Source: Candidatus Luteimonas excrementigallinarum (GTDB lineage: Bacteria; Pseudomonadota; Gammaproteobacteria; Xanthomonadales; Xanthomonadaceae). From it: a stretch of DNA of 8,936 nucleotides. The notes beneath the pieces are model-generated. The model searched no databases, had not been told where the DNA came from, and worked only from the letters and a program-made list of their open reading frames with translations. The stretch spans positions 1 through 8,936 of the forward strand of contig DXCY01000159.1 of assembly GCA_019115725.1 (NCBI GenBank). Reading direction: 5' to 3'. Shown here piece after piece: positions 6,864 through 8,936 of the stretch. The position numbers and the translations under genes were made by a program. The first letter of the stretch is position 1. Each line of letters opens with the position of its first letter.

Positions 6864-7628
6864 TTGGCCAACAAGCATTTTCCCCTCCGACTGGTCTCGC
6901 GCAGGATGATCGCGCCCACCGTCGTGCACCTGGACCTGGTGCGTGACGACGACGCGCCGCTGGATTTCATCCCCGGCCAGTTCATCCAGGTGCACTTCGA
7001 CTACGCCGACGGCACGCCCACCAAGCGCAGCTATTCGCTGGCCTCGATCCGCCCGCCCGGCGCAGCCCCGGATGCGGCGGTGGAAATGGCGGTCAGCTAC
7101 GTGGACGGCGGCGCCGCGACGGCGCTGTTCGAAGCGCTTGAACCCGGTGAGGTGATCCAGGCCAGCGGGCCGTTCGGGCGCTTCTGCCTGATGCCCAACG
7201 ACGCCAACCGGCGCTACCTGCTGATCGGCACCGGCACCGGCGTGACGCCGTACCGGGCCATGCTGCCGCTGCTGGAACGGCAGATGGCCGAGCGCGGCAT
7301 CGAGGTGGTGCTGCTGTTTGGCGCGCGTACCCCGGCCGAGCTGCTGTACGGCGACGAATTCCGCGCGTTTGCCGAGGCGCACCCCGGGTTCCGCTTCGTG
7401 CCCTGCTTCTCGCGCGAGCTGCCGGAACCGGGCTCGCGTCAGGACCATGCCGACGTGCGCCATGGCTACGTGCAGCAGTTCCTGGACGAGTTCACGCCGG
7501 ACGGCGATACCGACCTAGCCTATCTGTGCGGCAATCCCGACATGGTGGATGCCTGCTTCAACGCGCTCAAGGAGCACGGCCTGGCGGTCCCGCAGATCCG
7601 CCGGGAGAAATATGTCAGCAGCCGCTGA
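6864..7628 (+). CDS. Ferredoxin/flavodoxin-NADP+ reductase-like FAD flavoprotein
   Basis: The 254-residue protein has the FNR fold: an FAD barrel with FIPGQFIQVHF (35-45) and the flavin-binding RSYS (55-58), GPFGRF (102-107), and a nucleotide-binding domain starting IGTGTGVTPYRAML (121-134), FGARTPAELLY (152-162) and the CGNPDMV loop (222-228), ending REKYVSSR. It would move electrons between NAD(P)H and a small carrier such as ferredoxin or flavodoxin in the cytoplasm; Fpr is the nearest E. coli relative (248 residues). Which nicotinamide and carrier it uses cannot be read from sequence. The start is TTG at 6864: no ATG or GTG lies between it and the in-frame TAG at 6813, and the next in-frame ATG (6906) would cut into the first strand of the barrel. 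No strong Shine-Dalgarno precedes it. Its last 17 bp overlap the M50 gene. Confidence 0.88.
   Translation: MANKHFPLRLVSRRMIAPTVVHLDLVRDDDAPLDFIPGQFIQVHFDYADGTPTKRSYSLASIRPPGAAPDAAVEMAVSYVDGGAATALFEALEPGEVIQASGPFGRFCLMPNDANRRYLLIGTGTGVTPYRAMLPLLERQMAERGIEVVLLFGARTPAELLYGDEFRAFAEAHPGFRFVPCFSRELPEPGSRQDHADVRHGYVQQFLDEFTPDGDTDLAYLCGNPDMVDACFNALKEHGLAVPQIRREKYVSSR
7603..7607 (+). promoter_or_regulatory. Ribosome-binding site that sets the M50 protein start
   Basis: GGGAG sits 4 nt before the ATG at 7612-7614, inside the last codons of the reductase gene. It selects this ATG over the in-frame ATG at 7549, which lies deeper in the reductase gene, has no comparable site and would add 21 residues that are merely a shifted-frame reading. 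Confidence 0.7.
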
Positions 7629-8826
7629 CAGGCACGCGGCCCTGTGGCCGCCCCCGCCGCCGGCCGCGCCCGCGCGGCGACCCACGCCCGGCGGCGCACT
7701 CATGCTGGTGGTGATGCTGCTGGCGGGCATGGCGGTCGGCATCGGCGCCGCCCACCTGGGCCTGCATCTGCAGGCCGTCACCTCGGCCAGCGTGGTGGCG
7801 ATGGGCATCGCGTTCGTGCTGTCGCTGTGGCCCCACATCATCATCCACGAGGCCGGACACGCCCTGGCCGGGCTGGCACGCGGCATGCGGCTGCTGGCGA
7901 TGGGCATCGGCCCGCTGCGGCTGGAGCGTGGCAGCGGCGGTTGGCGCCTGCGCCGCGGCGGCGGAATGAACGGGATCGGCGGGTTCGCCGCGGTGGTCCC
8001 GGATGGCGAACGCGGCCTGTCGCGCACCGATCAGGTGCTGGTCCTGGTCGGCGGACCGCTGGCCAACCTGATCACCGCGGCGCTGTGCCTGGCTGCGGCC
8101 CTGCTGTGGAATCCCGCGCCGTGGGTTGCCGGACTGCTGGCCGGCAGCGCGGCCGCGGCGCTGCTGCTGGCATTGGCCAACCTGTTTCCGTTCCACTCCC
8201 AGGGCTGGCGCAGCGACGGCCAGGGCATGCTGGACCTGCTGCGCAACTCGCCTGATGGGGCCCTGCAGCTGCAGGTCAGCCAGCTGGTCGCGCTGACCAT
8301 GGCCGGGGTGCGGCCGCGCGAGTGGCCGGCCTCCATCCAGCCCGCCACCACCCAGCCCGACGCGGACACCGGCCGCGACGCCGGCGGCACCAGTCCGATG
8401 CTGGCGGCCTCGGCCGATTCAATGCAGCTCTCGCGCGCCGTGGACCTGGGCGATGCCGACGCCGCGCACCGCTGCGCTGCACGCCTGGCCACCCGCTACT
8501 GGGGCGTGGCCGAGGCGATGCGCCCGGTGGTGGCGGTGAACATGGCCAGCCACGTGGCGCTGATGGTTGGCGACGAGGCCCTGCTGGATGCCTGGCGGCG
8601 CCTGTGCGAGGGCACCAGCGTGATGGACCTGACACCCTACCGGCACTGGCTGGATGCCGAGCTGGCGGCGCTGCGCGGCGATGCCGCGGCTGTTGCCGAC
8701 GCCATCACCCAGGCGCGGCAGAGACTGCCACTGGTCCCGGATCCGGTCGGCCTGCTGCTGCTCGGGGAATTCCTCGACCGGCTGGAGGTCCGCACCGGCC
8801 TGGCGCCGCCGACCACCGCGATGTAA
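7612..8826 (+). CDS. M50 (site-2-protease-like) membrane metallopeptidase with C-terminal helical domain
   Basis: The 404-residue protein starts with a Pro/Ala-rich cytoplasmic tail (to ~28), then hydrophobic segments at about 29-50, 57-78, 141-165 and 168-190. HEAGH (79-83) follows the second segment, giving the zinc ligands H79 and H83 and the catalytic E80; VGGPLANL (146-153) and NLFPF----WRSDGQG (190-205), with D202 as a likely third ligand, complete the M50 pattern. Such enzymes cut substrates in or next to the inner membrane. Residues ~265-404 are a predicted all-helical soluble domain, TPR-like in its Ala/Leu spacing (for example GDADAAHRCAARLATRYWG, 280-298), not found in minimal site-2 proteases; no PDZ domain is evident. 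The gene overlaps the reductase gene by 17 bp and has GGGAG in front, so the two are co-translated. The substrate is unknown. I cannot match it to a named subfamily such as RseP or SpoIVFB. Confidence 0.82.
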   Translation: MSAAADRHAALWPPPPPAAPARRPTPGGALMLVVMLLAGMAVGIGAAHLGLHLQAVTSASVVAMGIAFVLSLWPHIIIHEAGHALAGLARGMRLLAMGIGPLRLERGSGGWRLRRGGGMNGIGGFAAVVPDGERGLSRTDQVLVLVGGPLANLITAALCLAAALLWNPAPWVAGLLAGSAAAALLLALANLFPFHSQGWRSDGQGMLDLLRNSPDGALQLQVSQLVALTMAGVRPREWPASIQPATTQPDADTGRDAGGTSPMLAASADSMQLSRAVDLGDADAAHRCAARLATRYWGVAEAMRPVVAVNMASHVALMVGDEALLDAWRRLCEGTSVMDLTPYRHWLDAELAALRGDAAAVADAITQARQRLPLVPDPVGLLLLGEFLDRLEVRTGLAPPTTAM

Positions 8827-8832
8827 AGCGTG

Positions 8833-8872
8833 CTTGACACACCGAGGCCAGCGGCGCACCATCCCTGTCAAG
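8833..8872 (+). promoter_or_regulatory. TTGACA-containing inverted repeat, candidate promoter for the gene at the right edge
   Basis: TTGACA (8834-8839) is a perfect -35 box; at 17-bp spacing CACCAT (8857-8862) matches a -10 box at only 3 of 6. CTTGACA (8833-8839) and TGTCAAG (8866-8872) are perfect 7-bp inverted copies 26 nt apart, which would bracket such a promoter. It follows the M50 stop by only 6 nt. No clear terminator for the M50 gene is seen in this gap. Confidence 0.4.
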
Positions 8873-8893
8873 TCTCCTTTACAGGTTATCGCG

Positions 8894-8936
8894 ATGCGCT
8901 CTGTCCACCGCCGTTATATGCGCGAATTCCTTCCAG
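8894..8936 (+). CDS. Start of an unidentified gene, cut by window edge
   Basis: An ATG at 8894-8896 opens a frame reading MRSVHRRYMREFLP to the window end, with AGG 8 nt upstream (8883-8885) and the TTGACA region before that. A second in-frame ATG at 8918 is an alternative start. The basic N-terminus would suit a cytoplasmic tail before a membrane segment, but 14 residues are too few to assign a family. Confidence 0.45.
   Translation, partial: MRSVHRRYMREFLP

Noticed and set aside
7549..7611. Upstream in-frame ATG for the M50 protein
   Set aside because: The extra residues are a shifted-frame reading of the reductase C-terminus; GGGAG before 7612 marks the better start.
8864..8885. CCTGT (8864-8868) and ACAGG (8881-8885) as a terminator or riboswitch stem before the last gene
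   Set aside because: Only 5 bp with a 12-nt loop, overlapping the presumed Shine-Dalgarno; too weak to call.

Overview
The window reads as ordinary chromosome from a very GC-rich gammaproteobacterium, most likely of the Xanthomonadaceae/Lysobacteraceae group (Lysobacter, Luteimonas or Pseudoxanthomonas-like). That placement is an inference from strong third-position G/C bias, from close protein similarity to E. coli HrpB, TatD, YadG and YadH, and from the style of the lipoproteins. I see no insertion sequence, integrase, tRNA, rRNA, CRISPR array or composition break, so nothing suggests a mobile island.

Layout. Positions 1-1778 (minus) hold the first ~592 residues of the DExH helicase HrpB, which runs off the left edge. 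Across an 87-bp divergent intergenic region lies tatD (1866-2675, plus), a TatD-type metal-dependent deoxyribonuclease. tatD converges tail-to-tail, with 2 bp between stops, on a 174-residue lipoprotein of unknown function (2678-3202, minus). The stops lie inside a near-perfect palindrome. Upstream of that is a larger minus-strand lipoprotein (3321-4904) with two diverged copies of one ~140-residue domain and a C-terminal OmpA peptidoglycan-binding domain. Next is the ABC exporter pair yadH-yadG (5004-5813 and 5810-6775, minus), overlapping by ATGA.

Across a second divergent intergenic region with a strong inverted repeat come two plus-strand genes: a ferredoxin/flavodoxin-NADP+ reductase-like flavoprotein (6864-7628, apparent TTG start), then an overlapping M50 site-2-protease-like membrane protein with a helical C-terminal domain (7612-8826). 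A TTGACA-containing region follows, and what looks like the first 14 codons of another gene reaches the right edge.

How they work together. YadG and YadH form one exporter. The reductase and the M50 protein are translationally coupled by a 17-bp overlap, with the downstream Shine-Dalgarno inside the upstream gene. The two lipoproteins are neighbours that probably both act in the periplasm or envelope, but each seems to have its own promoter. hrpB and tatD are unrelated nucleic-acid enzymes sharing a divergent promoter region. The less ordinary items are the duplicated-domain OmpA lipoprotein, the M50 protein with its extra domain, the likely leaderless hrpB, and several well-formed inverted repeats at gene boundaries. 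I did not find a convincing undescribed multi-gene system.
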